Both the position numbers and the translations under genes were made by a program. From an uncultured bacterium (GTDB lineage Bacteria; Cyanobacteriota; Vampirovibrionia; Gastranaerophilales; Gastranaerophilaceae), in the NCBI GenBank assembly GCA_902763805.1, contig CACWTN010000006.1:1-64000 (forward strand): a DNA stretch of 64,000 nucleotides, given 5' to 3'. Below the pieces are notes generated by a model. That model did not search any database, had not been told where the DNA came from, and saw only the letters and a program-made list of their open reading frames with translations. This document shows positions 42,656 through 53,108 of the stretch, piece by piece. Within the stretch, counting starts at the first letter, position 1. The number at the start of each line of letters is the position of its first letter.

Positions 42656-43957
42656 ATGGTTAAATTTCTTGATAAAGCTAAAATAAGAGTAATTTCAGGT
42701 CATGGCGGAAACGGCATGGTAGCTTGGCGCAGAGAAAAATACGTAGATAAAGGCGGTCCGGCTGGCGGTGACGGAGGCAGAGGCGGTGACATTTACTTCG
42801 TTGCAGATGAAAATATGTCAACTCTTTTAGACTTTAAAATCAAATCGGTATATAAAGCAAAATCAGGTGAAAATGGCGGCATTAAAGGTATGCACGGAGC
42901 AGGTGCAAAAGATTTGTTTATAAAAGTACCTCTGGGAACAATGGTAAGAGATACAAAAACAGGAAACATTATTGCTGATTTTACGGAAAATGAACAGAAA
43001 GTATTAATTGCAAAAGGCGGCAGAGGCGGCAGAGGAAATGCACGTTTTGCGACTGCGCAAAAAAAAGCTCCACAGTTTTGTGAACCGGGAGAACCCGGAA
43101 TAGAAAGAATTTTGGAGTTAGAGCTAAAACTTATAGCAGATATAGGATTACTGGGTATGCCAAATGCCGGAAAATCAACTTTCATCAGTGCAGTAAGTTC
43201 TGCAAAGCCTAAAATTGCAGACTATCCGTTCACCACACTAGTTCCTAATCTTGGTGTTGTACCGAAATCAGACGGCGGTTCATACGTTATTGCAGATATC
43301 CCGGGACTCATTGAAGGAGCATCAGAAGGTGTTGGATTAGGTCACGAATTCCTTCGTCACGTTGAAAGATGCAGATTTTTGGTTCATATTGTTGATTTAA
43401 CAGCAGAAAATCCCGTTGAAAACTACAAGGTTATTAATAATGAACTTAAAAAACATTCTGAACATCTCGGGAATCTTTATCAAGTTTTAGTGCTTAATAA
43501 AATTGACTCTGTACAGAAGGTTGATTTAAACAAGTATCTTGATGAATTTAAACAATATAACAAAGATATTTTTGCAATATCAGCAGTAACTCATGAAGGT
43601 ATAAAAGAGTTATTACACTTTATCGATACCAAAGTCGATGAGATTCCGAAGCCGGTATTTGACATACATGTAGAAGAAGATTTAGGTGCATACGATAATG
43701 ATGACAGCGCCTTTGAGATAAACAAGGTCGCAAAAGATGCATTTATTATTAACGGCGGAAAAATTAACCGATTGGCAAAAGTTACCGACTCCAGAAATAC
43801 CGAACAGGTTATCAGACTTCAAAATATCTTAAAGGGTATGGGCGTTTTTGACGAACTTAAAAAATACGGGCTTAAAAACGGTGATGTAGTTATACTGGGA
43901 AATCTTGAGCTTGCATACTATGATGACGAGTTCTGGGGTGATGAAGCAAAAGGATAA
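42656..43957 (+). CDS. obgE: GTPase Obg (CgtA)
   Basis: A ribosome-associated GTPase in 50S assembly. The Gly-rich Obg fold at the N-terminus (GGNGMVAWRREKYV, GGPAGGDGGRGG) is followed by the G domain with GMPNAGKST, the ADIPGLIEGA switch, NKID and SAVTHEG. An OCT domain fills the last 80 residues. 433 residues is typical. It heads a plus-strand set ending in pheA. Confidence 0.97.
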   Translation: MVKFLDKAKIRVISGHGGNGMVAWRREKYVDKGGPAGGDGGRGGDIYFVADENMSTLLDFKIKSVYKAKSGENGGIKGMHGAGAKDLFIKVPLGTMVRDTKTGNIIADFTENEQKVLIAKGGRGGRGNARFATAQKKAPQFCEPGEPGIERILELELKLIADIGLLGMPNAGKSTFISAVSSAKPKIADYPFTTLVPNLGVVPKSDGGSYVIADIPGLIEGASEGVGLGHEFLRHVERCRFLVHIVDLTAENPVENYKVINNELKKHSEHLGNLYQVLVLNKIDSVQKVDLNKYLDEFKQYNKDIFAISAVTHEGIKELLHFIDTKVDEIPKPVFDIHVEEDLGAYDNDDSAFEINKVAKDAFIINGGKINRLAKVTDSRNTEQVIRLQNILKGMGVFDELKKYGLKNGDVVILGNLELAYYDDEFWGDEAKG

Positions 43958-43973
43958 GGAATAAGTATCGTTT

Positions 43974-44393
43974 ATGCTTGACGCGATTAATGAAAGCAAA
44001 AAGTGCACCATAGATGTACCCGTAGGTTGTGTTATTAAACTTGACGGTAAAATTATATCTGCAACTCATAATTCAAGAGAGCAGAACAATGATGTTACCG
44101 CGCATGCAGAAATTATTGCCATTAAAGAAGCTCAAAAAAAATTAAACACGTCAAGATTAACAAATTGTGAAATGTACGTTACACTTGAACCTTGTCCTAT
44201 GTGTGCCTGGGCAATAATTCAGTCCGGAATAAGCACTCTTTATTTTGGATCTTATAATACTCAATATGGTGCAATAACGTCAGTTTTAAAGCTGCCAAAA
44301 CTGGCAAATTCTAAAATAAAAGTTTATGGTGGAATTGAAGAAGAACAGTGTAATACAATATTGGAAGAATTCTGGAGTAAAGTCCGAAAATGA
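43974..44393 (+). CDS. tadA: tRNA-specific adenosine deaminase
   Basis: Converts A34 to inosine in tRNA-Arg(ACG). Zinc ligands: His44 and Glu46 in TAHAEI, Cys74 and Cys77 in EPCPMC. At 139 residues it is slightly short at the N-terminus, but an in-frame stop upstream excludes a longer form. It overlaps the next gene by 4 bp. Confidence 0.9.
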   Translation: MLDAINESKKCTIDVPVGCVIKLDGKIISATHNSREQNNDVTAHAEIIAIKEAQKKLNTSRLTNCEMYVTLEPCPMCAWAIIQSGISTLYFGSYNTQYGAITSVLKLPKLANSKIKVYGGIEEEQCNTILEEFWSKVRK

Positions 44394-45160
44394 TAACAAA
44401 AACAGAGCTTGACAGTTTAGCGAAACAATATGAAAATGAAGCTTTTATAAAAGATGACCCGATACAATTTATTCACAGGGGAAAAAGCAAAGAAGATTCT
44501 GAGCTTTGCGGTTTTATAGCATCACTGTTTGCTTACGGAAACAGAATGATGTTTATTAAAGTGCTTAATGAGATATTTAACAGAGCAGATAATGACATAA
44601 CAAACTATATAAAAAACGGTGATTTTTCTAACCTTAAAGGACTTGGTTACCGTTTTTCAAAAGACTATGATATTATTCCGATGTTTGAGATATTGCATAA
44701 ACTCTATACAGAATCAAACGGTTTGGAAGATTTATTTTCGTATTCATTTATGCCTGACAGGGGTGAAAAATACGACCATTTCCTAAAAAAAGTTATTGAT
44801 TATTTCTACGCACGTGCGCCAATAGGAGCAGGACAGGGGTTTTACCACATGATACCCGACCCTCAAAAAGGCGGCGCAATGAAAAGAATGAACATGTTTT
44901 TAAGATGGATGATAAGAAAATCACCTGTTGACATAGGTATATGGGATTTTATGAAGCCTGCCGATTTATATATTCCGCTTGATGTACATGTAGCAAGACA
45001 ATCTAGAGCTATGGGACTGCTTACAAGGAAAAGCAACGACTATAACGCAGTCAGAGAATTGACATTTAAGCTGAAAGAATATTGTTTTGACGATCCTGTA
45101 AAATATGATTTCGCAATGTTTGGGTTTGGTGTAGAATTAAATAAAAAGCAGAGAGGATAA
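44390..45160 (+). CDS. TIGR02757 (DUF2400) family protein
   Basis: 256 residues. IQFIHRG near the N-terminus, GFIASLFAYGN, GYRF, the mid-region MRKSPVD and YIPLDVHVARQSRAMGLL match the TIGR02757 family, a widespread protein of unknown biochemical function. Its C-terminal half resembles HhH-type DNA-repair folds, which is inference. It is co-translated with tadA (4-bp overlap) and precedes a small acidic protein by 2 bp. Confidence 0.8.
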   Translation: MITKTELDSLAKQYENEAFIKDDPIQFIHRGKSKEDSELCGFIASLFAYGNRMMFIKVLNEIFNRADNDITNYIKNGDFSNLKGLGYRFSKDYDIIPMFEILHKLYTESNGLEDLFSYSFMPDRGEKYDHFLKKVIDYFYARAPIGAGQGFYHMIPDPQKGGAMKRMNMFLRWMIRKSPVDIGIWDFMKPADLYIPLDVHVARQSRAMGLLTRKSNDYNAVRELTFKLKEYCFDDPVKYDFAMFGFGVELNKKQRG

Positions 45161-45162
45161 GT

Positions 45163-45564
45163 ATGAACTACGAAGATTTTAATTCAAAAAAATATATGAT
45201 ATTGCTTGCACTAATGTGTATTTTGTTATTAATAATGACAATAAAAGTTTTTGATTACATGCCGCAACCCATAAAAGAAACAGAACTAAACCCTCAAAAC
45301 TATGAACAAGTTTCCAATTCTGAAGGGCAAACCGTTTCAGAAAATGTTCAGAATGATGAGGCTGCGGAAGAAGATGATGAAGATGAAGGTGATGACGAGG
45401 AAGAAGACAACAGCGAAGATGAAACCGATTCAAGTTATGACAATAATCATAAACACGGACACATTGACTATATGCCGTCACCATCATATAAAATGATGGA
45501 CCTGGAAGAAATTCCTGCGCCTAAAGGTACTGTAGAAGAAGAAATTAACGCTATAAGCGAATAA
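45163..45564 (+). CDS. Small anchored acidic protein
   Basis: 133 residues. One membrane helix (about 11-30), then a periplasmic stretch with a block of about 30 almost unbroken Asp/Glu (about 65-90), a His-containing segment and short Pro motifs (DYMP twice: about 29-34 and 103-107). It has no recognised domain. The acid block could bind metal ions or basic proteins. It lies in the obgE-pheA run. Confidence 0.6.
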   Translation: MNYEDFNSKKYMILLALMCILLLIMTIKVFDYMPQPIKETELNPQNYEQVSNSEGQTVSENVQNDEAAEEDDEDEGDDEEEDNSEDETDSSYDNNHKHGHIDYMPSPSYKMMDLEEIPAPKGTVEEEINAISE

Positions 45565-45579
45565 AATTAAAGGACAAAT

Positions 45580-46446
45580 ATGGAACAAGAGATTCTGGAT
45601 ACGACAAGAATACGTAAAATTCTTTTTTTAGGACCAAACGGTTCTTACAGCGATTTTGCAAAAAACAAATTTATAGATGCGTTTAATTTGAATTGCATAT
45701 GCACAAACTTAAAATCAATTTCTGCGGTAATTAAGGCTCTAAAAGATGAAAATTCGGAAGATATAGCAGGAGTTATTCCGATAGAAAATTCAATAGAAGG
45801 AATCGTACGTGAAACATTAGATAATCTTTCTTCGTTAAAAAAAGAAGGGATTAAAATCATAGCAGAAACAACCATGGATATTGAACACGCACTCCTCGGC
45901 TACGGTGACATTCGAGATATTAAGGTTATACGTTCACATCCTCAGGCACTTGCACAATGCAAACAATTTATTCACTCAAATTATTCCGATTCATTAATTG
46001 AAGAAGCAACACTGTCAACCTCAGCTGCAATTAAATCACTTAAAGAAAATGACAAAACCATTGCCGCAATTGGAAGTACGGAATGTGCAAAAATGTACGG
46101 AGTACCTGTTATAAAAGAAAAAATTAATGATGAAGATAATAACAAAACCCGCTTTATTCTGCTTGGGAAGTTCATAGCACCTCAAACAGGTAAAGACAAA
46201 ACAAGTATTACGTTTTCAACAGAAAATAAAGCCGGAGCATTAAGTAAAATCCTGACTATCCTTGATACGTACGGCATTAATATGTCATACATTGATTCAA
46301 GACCGTCAAAAAAAGAGCTTGGTGAATATGTATTTTATATTGATTTTGAAGGTCACATATACGATGAAAAAGTTCAACAGGCATTTTCTGACATAAAACA
46401 ATTCGTTAAAATGTTTTACGTTATAGGCTCATACAGCTCAATTTAA
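45580..46446 (+). CDS. pheA: Prephenate dehydratase
   Basis: Converts prephenate to phenylpyruvate in phenylalanine synthesis. FLGPNGSYSDFAKNKF at the N-terminus, GVIPIENSIEGIV, SHPQALAQC and the NKTRFILLG motif with catalytic Thr-Arg-Phe are typical. An ACT regulatory domain (about 208-285) follows, as in feedback-inhibited enzymes. There is no chorismate mutase domain. Its stop codon overlaps the end of dnaE by 4 bp (convergent). Confidence 0.9.
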   Translation: MEQEILDTTRIRKILFLGPNGSYSDFAKNKFIDAFNLNCICTNLKSISAVIKALKDENSEDIAGVIPIENSIEGIVRETLDNLSSLKKEGIKIIAETTMDIEHALLGYGDIRDIKVIRSHPQALAQCKQFIHSNYSDSLIEEATLSTSAAIKSLKENDKTIAAIGSTECAKMYGVPVIKEKINDEDNNKTRFILLGKFIAPQTGKDKTSITFSTENKAGALSKILTILDTYGINMSYIDSRPSKKELGEYVFYIDFEGHIYDEKVQQAFSDIKQFVKMFYVIGSYSSI

Positions 46447-49400
46447 ACATTAGCACCTTCAAGCGGCTGATCAATAGAACGTATTGAAACGTCAACTTCA
46501 TTCGGGAACAGGCTCTGCAGATGATTTACCAAATCATTTGTTGAACTTACCCAGAATATAGGAGATGTAAGTATTCTTGTGCTGTATCCGTTTACTGGAG
46601 GTAATCTAAACATAACAGGGTCATCCCCGTGATGTTTTGCCAAAATATTTTTTATACCGCAAAGCTCCTCATACTTAATATCTTTTTTTAGACTTACAGT
46701 TACAATATTGGCATTGTCAACAGATTTAACGCCATCTATCAGAATACTAATCGAATCCTCTCCTCTGTGCTGCACCTTACCTGTAATAATAACTTTTTCA
46801 TCCTGTATAAGCAAATCAGCGTATTCCTGTAGCTTTTTATGGAAACAAACACACTCAGCTTTCCCTGTTAAATCTTCAAGAGTAATAAATCTAAGGAATT
46901 TTGAAGGATCTTTTTTGGTAGGAATTTGTCTTGTATTAACAATTAACCCGCATATTGTAACTTCTGTATTCTCATCAAGTTTATCCAATTCTGATATATT
47001 ATGTGTTTTTAAAAACTGTATTTTATCTCTGATAGAAAAAAGCGGATGTGAGGTGACATAAAATCCCAAAAATTCTTTTTCAAGCAGCTGAAGTTCTTTG
47101 TCAGTATATTCTTCATCACTCCCCTGAAGCTGATATTGAGCATTTGAAAACTCGTCATCACCGCCCATTGCGTCAAACAAGCTTACCTGTCCCATCGCTC
47201 TGTCTTTTGCTTCTTTTGATGTTACGTCAAGAATATGTTCAATATTCTCAAACAGCTGTTTCCTGCTCTTTTCAATATTAGAAAATGCACCTGATTTAAT
47301 TAAGCCTTCAAGAGATTTTTTGTTAACATATTTCGCATCTACACGTTTGCAAAAATCAAAAATGCTCTTAAATTCACCATTTTTTTCACGTTCTTCAATA
47401 ATAGCTTCTACAACAGGTGCTCCAACGCCTTTAATAGCAGCCATACCAAATCTTATATTATCACCGTCAGGTGCATATTCAAGATACGATTTGTTAATAT
47501 CAGGCGGAAGAACTTTACTTCCGTACTTCTGTGCTTCACTGATGTAGAGCTGTGTCTGGTCTTTGTTATCAGAAACGCTGGAAAGGAGCGCTGAAAAATA
47601 TTCAACAGGATAGTGGCATTTTAAATATGCCGTTTGGTACGCAACAAAAGCATAAGCAGCAGAGTGCGACCTGTTAAAACAATATGAAGCAAAAGCCAGA
47701 ATTTGGTTAAAGAGCTTTTCTGCATCTTCCTTTTTCATATCATGTTTAGCAGATGCTTCAATGAACTTACCCCTCTGTTCTTCCATTGTTTTAATATCTT
47801 TTTTACCCATCATACGGCGAACCTGGTCAGCTTGACCGAGTGAGTAGTCTGCGAGCACCTGGAATACCTGCATAATTTGTTCCTGATACACAATTGTTCC
47901 GTATGTATCTTTTAATACAGGTTCAAGCAAAGGATGCGCATAAGTTATTTTCTGCTGACCGTGTTTTCTTGCAACAAAGTCATCTACCATACCTGAACCT
48001 AAAGGTCCCGGACGGAACAGGGCTACAAGAGCGCCTAAATCTTCAAATACGTCAGGTTTAAGACGTTTTACCAAACTCATCATTCCCTGAGATTCAAGCT
48101 GGAATACACCAATTGTTTCACCTTTAACTAGCATATCGTATGTCGGTTTATCATCAAGAGGAATATGGTTGATATCAACATCAATACCACGGTATTTTTT
48201 AACCATTTTAACGGTTTTTGTTATCATGGTTAAGTTTCTTAACCCCAAAAAGTCCATTTTTAACAAATCCAGAACTTCTGTAGCTTCGTGTTTTGGATAA
48301 CCTGTTTGTACAATACCGTCTTTTGAAGGCTGAACAGGTAAAATAGTATCCAACGGAGCATGAGAAATAATAACACCGGCTGCGTGAGTACCCGTACCGC
48401 ATTTAAGACCTTCAATTGCTATAGCCATATCGACCCAGCGTTTAAAACTTATTTCTTTGCCGGTATCAGGATTTTTTATATGAAAATCTTCTTCATAAAG
48501 CTGTTTAAATTCTGAAGTTCCTTCCGTATTGATAATGTCTCTGAGCCACTCAGCTTTTTCATTCGTTGCTTTGGCGACATCAAGAGCCGGTTCAATTAAT
48601 CCTGTCAGTCTGTTACTTTCAGTAAACGGCACCTGAAGAACACGGCCTACGCCCTTAAATGCGGCTTTAGGCGCATAAGTCGAGAATGTAATTATCTGAC
48701 AAACCTTATCCTCGCCATATTTTTGAGTTACATAATCAATAACTTCACTTCGTCTGTCAATACAAAAGTCAATATCAATATCAGGCATGGTAAAACGTTC
48801 AGGGTTCAAAAATCTTTCGAACAAGAGCTTATGATAAATCGGGTCTATATCCGTAATCTCAAGTGCATACGCAACAACCGACCCTGCAGCGGAACCTCTG
48901 CCGGGTCCGACAGGGATATCGTGAGTTTTGGCAAAATGAATAAAATCCCATGTAATCATAAAATATGCAGGGAATCCCATTTGGTTTATAACTCCAAGCT
49001 CATATTTTGCACGTTCTACAATTGATTCGGGAACGGGAACTCCGTATCTTTTCTTTAACCCCTCAAAAACTATATATTCAAGATAATTTTCAATACCCTG
49101 AATGTATTTTGCTTCTTCTAATACTTCATCTGTTTTATCTGTATTGTGTTTCTTTTTAAGTCTTTCAATAATTTTTTCATCAACGTCATCAGACGTATAA
49201 ATAAATTCTTCAGGAACATCATAATGAGGAAGCGGAGCGTTATGGAGTTCAATTTCAACGTGACACTTGTTACAAACCTCCTCAGTATTTGCACAGCATT
49301 GTTCAAACGTATCATCATCCATCCAGGAAAATGCCTGCCTCATTTCTTCTTTAGACTTTATATAAAACTCGTTATTTGGAAAAGAAAAACGTTTTTCATC

Positions 49401-50087
49401 ATCTTTATTAGCATTTGTCTGAAGACACAGAAGCGTGTCCTGTGCATCAGCATCTTCTTTTTTCAGGTAATGCGAGTCATTTGTTATAATCATTTTTATA
49501 TCTAAATCCTTAGCCAATTTCATTAGCATAGGATTAGTACGCTTTTGTTCGGGTAAATTGTGGTCCTGTAGTTCTATATAATAATCATCGCCAAAAAGTT
49601 CTTTGTACCTTTTTGCAACTTCATAAGCTTCTTCTTTTTCATCTTTTTGAAAATGCTGAAGAATTTCGCCGCCAAGACAGGCAGAAGCACATATCAAACC
49701 TTCATGATACTGTTGCAAAAGCTCAAAATTAATTCTCGGCTTATAATAAAATCCTTCACACCACGCAGTAGAAACAAGTTTTATAAGATTTTTATAACCC
49801 TTATCATCTTTTGCTATAAGGATAAGGTGATACAGAGGGTTATTCGATGCGTCGTGTACTTTAATATCTCCGGTATGAACATAAAATTCGCAGCCGATTA
49901 GCGGATTTATTTTAAATTTTTCTGCAAGTTCATAGAATTCGACAGCCGAATACATAACACCGTGGTCTGTAATGGCAATCCCGGGCAGCTCATTATCGGC
50001 AGCATACTTTACCAAATCTCCTACCCTAATCATACCGTCAAGCAGCGAATATTCCGTGTGAATGTGAAGTGGTATAAATTTTGACAT
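46443..50087 (-). CDS. dnaE: DNA polymerase III alpha subunit
   Basis: The replicative polymerase, 1214 residues. An N-terminal PHP domain starts HIHTEYSLLDGM. PGRGSAAGS, PDIDIDFC and the DYSLGQADQVRRMM segment mark the polymerase core. A helix-hairpin-helix region (GMAAIKGVG) and a C-terminal OB fold (VTICGLIVNTRQIPTKK) follow. It matches DnaE1-type enzymes, not PolC. It is last in a minus-strand group after waaA. Confidence 0.96.
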   Translation of the reverse strand: MSKFIPLHIHTEYSLLDGMIRVGDLVKYAADNELPGIAITDHGVMYSAVEFYELAEKFKINPLIGCEFYVHTGDIKVHDASNNPLYHLILIAKDDKGYKNLIKLVSTAWCEGFYYKPRINFELLQQYHEGLICASACLGGEILQHFQKDEKEEAYEVAKRYKELFGDDYYIELQDHNLPEQKRTNPMLMKLAKDLDIKMIITNDSHYLKKEDADAQDTLLCLQTNANKDDEKRFSFPNNEFYIKSKEEMRQAFSWMDDDTFEQCCANTEEVCNKCHVEIELHNAPLPHYDVPEEFIYTSDDVDEKIIERLKKKHNTDKTDEVLEEAKYIQGIENYLEYIVFEGLKKRYGVPVPESIVERAKYELGVINQMGFPAYFMITWDFIHFAKTHDIPVGPGRGSAAGSVVAYALEITDIDPIYHKLLFERFLNPERFTMPDIDIDFCIDRRSEVIDYVTQKYGEDKVCQIITFSTYAPKAAFKGVGRVLQVPFTESNRLTGLIEPALDVAKATNEKAEWLRDIINTEGTSEFKQLYEEDFHIKNPDTGKEISFKRWVDMAIAIEGLKCGTGTHAAGVIISHAPLDTILPVQPSKDGIVQTGYPKHEATEVLDLLKMDFLGLRNLTMITKTVKMVKKYRGIDVDINHIPLDDKPTYDMLVKGETIGVFQLESQGMMSLVKRLKPDVFEDLGALVALFRPGPLGSGMVDDFVARKHGQQKITYAHPLLEPVLKDTYGTIVYQEQIMQVFQVLADYSLGQADQVRRMMGKKDIKTMEEQRGKFIEASAKHDMKKEDAEKLFNQILAFASYCFNRSHSAAYAFVAYQTAYLKCHYPVEYFSALLSSVSDNKDQTQLYISEAQKYGSKVLPPDINKSYLEYAPDGDNIRFGMAAIKGVGAPVVEAIIEEREKNGEFKSIFDFCKRVDAKYVNKKSLEGLIKSGAFSNIEKSRKQLFENIEHILDVTSKEAKDRAMGQVSLFDAMGGDDEFSNAQYQLQGSDEEYTDKELQLLEKEFLGFYVTSHPLFSIRDKIQFLKTHNISELDKLDENTEVTICGLIVNTRQIPTKKDPSKFLRFITLEDLTGKAECVCFHKKLQEYADLLIQDEKVIITGKVQHRGEDSISILIDGVKSVDNANIVTVSLKKDIKYEELCGIKNILAKHHGDDPVMFRLPPVNGYSTRILTSPIFWVSSTNDLVNHLQSLFPNEVDVSIRSIDQPLEGANV

Positions 50088-50129
50088 ACTATAAATTTAG
50101 CATAAAACGATATTAAGGTTTGTAAAATT

Positions 50130-51377
50130 TTACTGTTGCAAACATGCATGTATTACATTAATAACAAAATCCAATGCACCCTGCTGTGCTTTAAAGACTT
50201 CTTCTCCTGCTTTTGCAGTATCTGAGTATAATTTGCTATCTGATAATAATTTATCTGCAACATTATAAAATTCATCGGGCGTTTTAACCACAAACCCTGC
50301 TTTTGCATTTTTTATAATTGAATAAATATCCTTAAAATTATGAATAGAAGGTCCTGATATTACGGGTTTAGAAAAAATAATAGATTCAAGCGGATTATGT
50401 CCGCCTGTTTTGTTAAAACTGCCGCCAATAAATGATACATCGGAATACGCAAACATCTTACCAAGCTCACCCATAGTATCAAGTATCATAATATCAATAT
50501 CACTCATAGAAGAAATTTTTTCAGAACGAAAACCGTATGTATAGCCGCTTTCGCCGACAAGAGTTTCTACATCATCTTTTCTGGTAAGGTGCCTTGGTGC
50601 AATAATCAGCTTTAAATCATCATGCTTACCTGATTTTTTTAATTTATCATACACTGATAAAACAATCTCATCTTCTCCCGTATGAGTTGATGCAGCAAGT
50701 AGAACATTCCCTGATTTATCGAATTCAAACGTAACTTCCGGCTTTGTTATATCAAACTTAAGGTTATTCATTCTTGTTGTTGTTTCAGGATTAGTACCTA
50801 AAGAAAGAAATTTATCCAAATCTTCACTGCTTTGTGTATAAATGCCCGCATAAGCATTAAGCAAAGGTTTGAAAAAGAATTTTAAAGCTCTGTATGATTT
50901 ATATGTTCTGTCTGAGATTCTGCCGTTAATTATGCAAAGCTTAATACCTCTTTTTTTGCACTCTGTCGCTATATTAGGCCAAATCTCTGTCTCAGCAATT
51001 AAAATTATATCAGGTTTAACATTGTCCAGAAATCTTTTTACACAAGACGGAACATCAAACGGAAAATAAGTAATTAAATCAGCAACACCTTCAAGTTTTT
51101 TATGTGCAATTTCCTGCCCTGTATTAGTTCCCGTTGTTACAACAATTTTTGCATCATTAAATTCTTCACGTGCTTTTCTGATTAATTTTTCAACAGCATT
51201 AATTTCACCTACTGAAACACCGTGAAACATTATAACTTTATGCCCTTCAAACCCCGACGAATTTACAAAACCATTTTTCAGTTTAATTGCTTCATCCGAA
51301 TAATTCCCGTTTTTATGGAAAATTATGAGTATCGGATAAAATAATCTGTATAATAATTCGCTAATAAAACCTATCAT
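50130..51377 (-). CDS. waaA: 3-deoxy-D-manno-octulosonic acid transferase (Kdo transferase)
   Basis: Attaches Kdo to lipid A, which shows that this organism has LPS-type lipid. One N-terminal membrane segment, MFHGVSVGEINA with the catalytic Glu, AETEIWPNI, LLAASTHTGEDEI and GGSFNKTGGHNPLE are standard. 415 residues is usual. One base is shared with the upstream glycosyltransferase, and dnaE follows 42 bp on. Confidence 0.93.
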   Translation of the reverse strand: MIGFISELLYRLFYPILIIFHKNGNYSDEAIKLKNGFVNSSGFEGHKVIMFHGVSVGEINAVEKLIRKAREEFNDAKIVVTTGTNTGQEIAHKKLEGVADLITYFPFDVPSCVKRFLDNVKPDIILIAETEIWPNIATECKKRGIKLCIINGRISDRTYKSYRALKFFFKPLLNAYAGIYTQSSEDLDKFLSLGTNPETTTRMNNLKFDITKPEVTFEFDKSGNVLLAASTHTGEDEIVLSVYDKLKKSGKHDDLKLIIAPRHLTRKDDVETLVGESGYTYGFRSEKISSMSDIDIMILDTMGELGKMFAYSDVSFIGGSFNKTGGHNPLESIIFSKPVISGPSIHNFKDIYSIIKNAKAGFVVKTPDEFYNVADKLLSDSKLYSDTAKAGEEVFKAQQGALDFVINVIHACLQQ

Positions 51378-53020
51378 TACTTGCCCTCCGCAAGAATATA
51401 TCTTCTGCCTTCATCTATTATCTTGTAATTAAGCTTTTTAATATCTTCGTCAATATGTTTTTTCTTTATAATTACGTAGTTATTCTCTTTTGCGAACTCT
51501 CTTTTCAAATCATTAATATCAAAATTTGAACCGTAAACAACAGGTTCTTCACCGTCACGATAATATATCAGAGAATATTTGTGAGTAAAATTATAGCAGG
51601 TAATTGTTTTATTATGCTCTTTTGCAATTTTTGCAAACTTCATCAAATCATCCTGACCGAATTTGTAGTCTATATTAAAGAACAAGCCGGTACCAAATGC
51701 GCTTAAAAATGTCATAAACAAAACATAAGTAACAAAAACACCCGCATATTTTTCTTTTTTTGTGAAAATAATTGAGATAAGACCGCATAAAAATAATAAA
51801 GTGATACAAAGCGGTTTGGCAGGCGAAATATCTGCATTAAGTTCGGCAGGTAAATATAGCGGTGTAAATACTGCTGCCAAAGATGCAATAATAAACACTG
51901 TTCCCAGTACATAAACAGTTTTATTAATTATTCTTGAGTACTCCCAGTTTTCAATATAATTTTTCCAGATTAAACCTCCCAACAAGGCTAAAGCAGGATA
52001 AATCGGAAGAATATAAGTTATAAGTTTTGTCTTTGATGATGAGAAAAACAAAAGTGTAAACAAAGCAATAATTCCCGCAAACATCATTAACTGCTGTGTA
52101 TCATTTTTGCCTCTGAATCCAAAATCAAACTTAATCAGTTTTCTTATAAATACACATAAAGTTGAAACTATCCAAGGGAAAAATCCCCAAATTATAGTTA
52201 ACAAGTAGAAATAGAACGGCTGCTGTCTTCCCAGGGTTTCTGAACCGAGAAAACGTGCAACATGGTGTTTCATAACGTATTCGTTAAAAAACAGCGGATT
52301 ATGCATATTTAACATTGCTATATGCCATGGAAGCGTTATTCCGAAAAACAGTATAAAACCAATGATGAAGTACTGCGGTTTAAATATTTCTTTAAAATTC
52401 TTAGAATAAATTGAGATAAAGAACATTGAGCCAAACGGAATAACAAATCCCGGGATACCTTTTGCAAGAACAGCAAGAGCTGAAAATATGTAAAAAAGCC
52501 ACCACATATACTTTTTGTTTTGCTCCTTAACATAGTAAGTAAGCATACCAAAACCGAGAGAAAATGTTACGCATGAAGCAAGCACAATATCTAAAATTGC
52601 AAACTTTGCAAGAATAAGAAACTCTAAAGAAGTTGCAAGTATAAGAGAAGATATAATACCAAACGCTCTTGAAACAACCTTTCTTCCTACAAAATATATC
52701 ATAAAACATGATAACATTCCGTAGAGTGCAACAGGAAATCTTGCAGTTGCTTCGGTAATTTTACCCCAAAGCGCAAATGATAAACATTCACTCCAGAAAT
52801 ACAAAGGCGGTTTTTCAAAGAAAAACTCTTTATTCAAATACAAAGTCATAAAATCTTTAGAGTTAAACATGTCTTTAGACATTGAAACATAACGCGATTC
52901 ATCAACATCCATAAGGGCATAAGACCAAATATTATGGAAAAATATAAAATAAAACAAAATGCATAAGCCCAAAATTGTAAACAGTTCAGAATGTTTTATA
53001 ATAAACTCTCTAATCTTCAT
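51377..53020 (-). CDS. ArnT/PMT-like membrane glycosyltransferase (GT-C)
   Basis: 547 residues with about 10-12 membrane helices. The first periplasmic loop has MDVDESRYVSMSKDM and FFFEKPPLYFWSE, the DE-R and KPPL motifs of the ArnT/PMT group (GT83-like), which transfer sugars from a polyprenyl carrier, for example aminoarabinose to lipid A. The link to waaA supports a lipid A target. The C-terminal 100 residues form a soluble periplasmic domain. The sugar is not known. Confidence 0.8.
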   Translation of the reverse strand: MKIREFIIKHSELFTILGLCILFYFIFFHNIWSYALMDVDESRYVSMSKDMFNSKDFMTLYLNKEFFFEKPPLYFWSECLSFALWGKITEATARFPVALYGMLSCFMIYFVGRKVVSRAFGIISSLILATSLEFLILAKFAILDIVLASCVTFSLGFGMLTYYVKEQNKKYMWWLFYIFSALAVLAKGIPGFVIPFGSMFFISIYSKNFKEIFKPQYFIIGFILFFGITLPWHIAMLNMHNPLFFNEYVMKHHVARFLGSETLGRQQPFYFYLLTIIWGFFPWIVSTLCVFIRKLIKFDFGFRGKNDTQQLMMFAGIIALFTLLFFSSSKTKLITYILPIYPALALLGGLIWKNYIENWEYSRIINKTVYVLGTVFIIASLAAVFTPLYLPAELNADISPAKPLCITLLFLCGLISIIFTKKEKYAGVFVTYVLFMTFLSAFGTGLFFNIDYKFGQDDLMKFAKIAKEHNKTITCYNFTHKYSLIYYRDGEEPVVYGSNFDINDLKREFAKENNYVIIKKKHIDEDIKKLNYKIIDEGRRYILAEGK

Positions 53021-53042
53021 ACATACCCCTCTCTATAAGAGA

Positions 53043-53051
53043 ATTATACCA
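53043..53051 (-). promoter_or_regulatory. Extended -10 promoter of the glycosyltransferase-waaA-dnaE group
   Basis: Minus strand TGG-TATAAT (TATAAT at 53043-53048) about 22 bp before the start codon. No good -35 is seen, as is common for extended -10 promoters. Confidence 0.5.
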
Positions 53052-53108
53052 TAACATAGGTAATTGTATATAAAATTTTGTGAGCATTCTGTGAACATTA
53101 CAAATCAT

